Assembly: GCA_005884465.1 (NCBI GenBank)
Contig: VAZH01000042.1
Span: 1-7,013 of the forward strand
Direction of reading: 5' to 3'
Source of the DNA: Alphaproteobacteria bacterium
Lineage (GTDB): Bacteria; Pseudomonadota; Alphaproteobacteria; Rhizobiales; Xanthobacteraceae
Length of the DNA stretch: 7,013 nt
Program-made: the position numbers and the translations under genes
In this document: positions 6,533 through 7,013 of the stretch, piece after piece
How the letters are laid out: each line of letters opens with the position of its first letter
How positions within the stretch are numbered: the first letter of the stretch is position 1
The notes under the pieces: model-generated
Databases searched by the model: none
Told to the model about the DNA's origin: nothing
What the model saw: only the letters and a program-made list of their open reading frames with translations

Positions 6533-7013
6533 ATGACCACCCAACCGACGCCCAAGGGCGCCTGGAAAATCACGTTTCTCCTGTTTCTCTTCATGCTGGT
6601 GAATTTCGCGGACAAGATCGTGGTCGGCCTTGCCGGCGTGCCGATCATGACCGAGTTGAAACTCGAGCCGGAAGAGTTCGGCCTGCTCGGGTCGTCGTTC
6701 TTCTTCCTGTTTTCGACCGCGGCCATTGTTGTCGGGTTTATCGTCAATCGGATCGACACGCGCTGGGTTCTGCTTGCCTTGGCGCTGGTCTGGGCGCTGG
6801 CGCAATTTCCGATGGTCGGCACCATCGGATTCGCCACGCTGTTGGTCTGCCGCGTGATCCTCGGCGCCGGCGAGGGCCCGGCGTTTTCGGTGGCGGTGCA
6901 TTCGGTCTACAAATGGTTTCCTGACGAGAAGCGAACGCTTCCGACCGCCATCCTGTCACAGGGGTCGGCGTTCGGCGTGATCCTCGCGGTGCCGGCGCTG
7001 AACTGGTTGATCG
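6533..7013 (+). CDS. Major facilitator superfamily transporter, N-terminal part, cut by window edge
   Basis: The frame is open from the ATG at 6533-6535, with GGGGG (6523-6527) five bases upstream as ribosome site, to the window end, giving 160 residues. Usual MFS length is 400-450, so about the first five of twelve helices are present. Helix 1 contains LFLFMLVNFADKIVVGLAG (17-35), with Asp27 in the membrane. The loop after helix 2, GFIVNRIDTRW (68-78), is a divergent motif A. Helix 4 begins RVILGAGEGPAFS (107-119) and is followed by YKWFPDEKRTLPTAI (126-140). The GAGEGPA...KWFP...R pattern is typical of the anion:cation symporter (ACS) branch, which imports organic anions such as sugar acids and aromatic carboxylates with protons. 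The substrate cannot be assigned. It is divergent from the methyltransferase/ABC operon. Confidence 0.9.
   Translation, partial: MTTQPTPKGAWKITFLLFLFMLVNFADKIVVGLAGVPIMTELKLEPEEFGLLGSSFFFLFSTAAIVVGFIVNRIDTRWVLLALALVWALAQFPMVGTIGFATLLVCRVILGAGEGPAFSVAVHSVYKWFPDEKRTLPTAILSQGSAFGVILAVPALNWLI

Noticed and set aside
6383..6901. Minus-strand frame of 172 codons opposite the MFS gene and its upstream region
   Set aside because: The product is highly charged with no motif, while the plus strand encodes well-marked MFS helices with a good ribosome site.

Overview
The window is GC-rich (roughly 60-65 % by eye), with dense codon usage biased to G/C at third positions. It reads as chromosomal DNA of an alphaproteobacterium of the order Hyphomicrobiales, most likely the Bradyrhizobium/Rhodopseudomonas group. 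This placement is an inference from protein style (the MFS transporter and the secreted methyltransferase look typical of that group) and from a promoter matching the alphaproteobacterial EcfG general-stress consensus. No rRNA, tRNA, CRISPR array, insertion sequence or phage gene is visible.

Layout. Positions 1-1170 (minus strand) hold an almost complete membrane acyltransferase (acyltransferase-3/OpgC-like) that runs off the left edge. A 113-base gap (1171-1283) follows. It contains a striking cluster of GGAACC/GGTTCC hexamers and an exact GGAAC-N16-CGTT match reading toward the acyltransferase. From 6281 down to 1284 lies a tightly packed minus-strand gene set. In transcription order it is an exported SAM-methyltransferase-like protein, an ABC ATPase of the LolD/MacB/YbbA type, an 820-residue FtsX-type permease with ten predicted membrane segments (YbbP-like), and a Tat-exported CrtC/AttH-type double-lipocalin protein. 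The genes are separated by an 18-base gap, a 4-base ATGA overlap and an 11-base overlap. Positions 6282-6532 form a divergent intergenic region with two inverted repeats. A plus-strand MFS transporter starts at 6533 and runs off the right edge.

How the genes may work together. The ATPase, permease and exported lipocalin-like protein form a plausible envelope system. In such a system a MacB/LolCDE-superfamily pump would move or extract a hydrophobic molecule (lipid, isoprenoid or lipoprotein) at the periplasmic face and a soluble lipocalin would bind or process it. This follows the known association of AttH/CrtC-family proteins with ABC transporters, but the substrate cannot be read from the sequence. 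The upstream methyltransferase-like gene is close enough to be co-transcribed. The acyltransferase, downstream on the same strand, appears to have its own stress-type promoter. The most checkable new observation is that EcfG-like promoter embedded in a helically phased TGGAACC repeat array.
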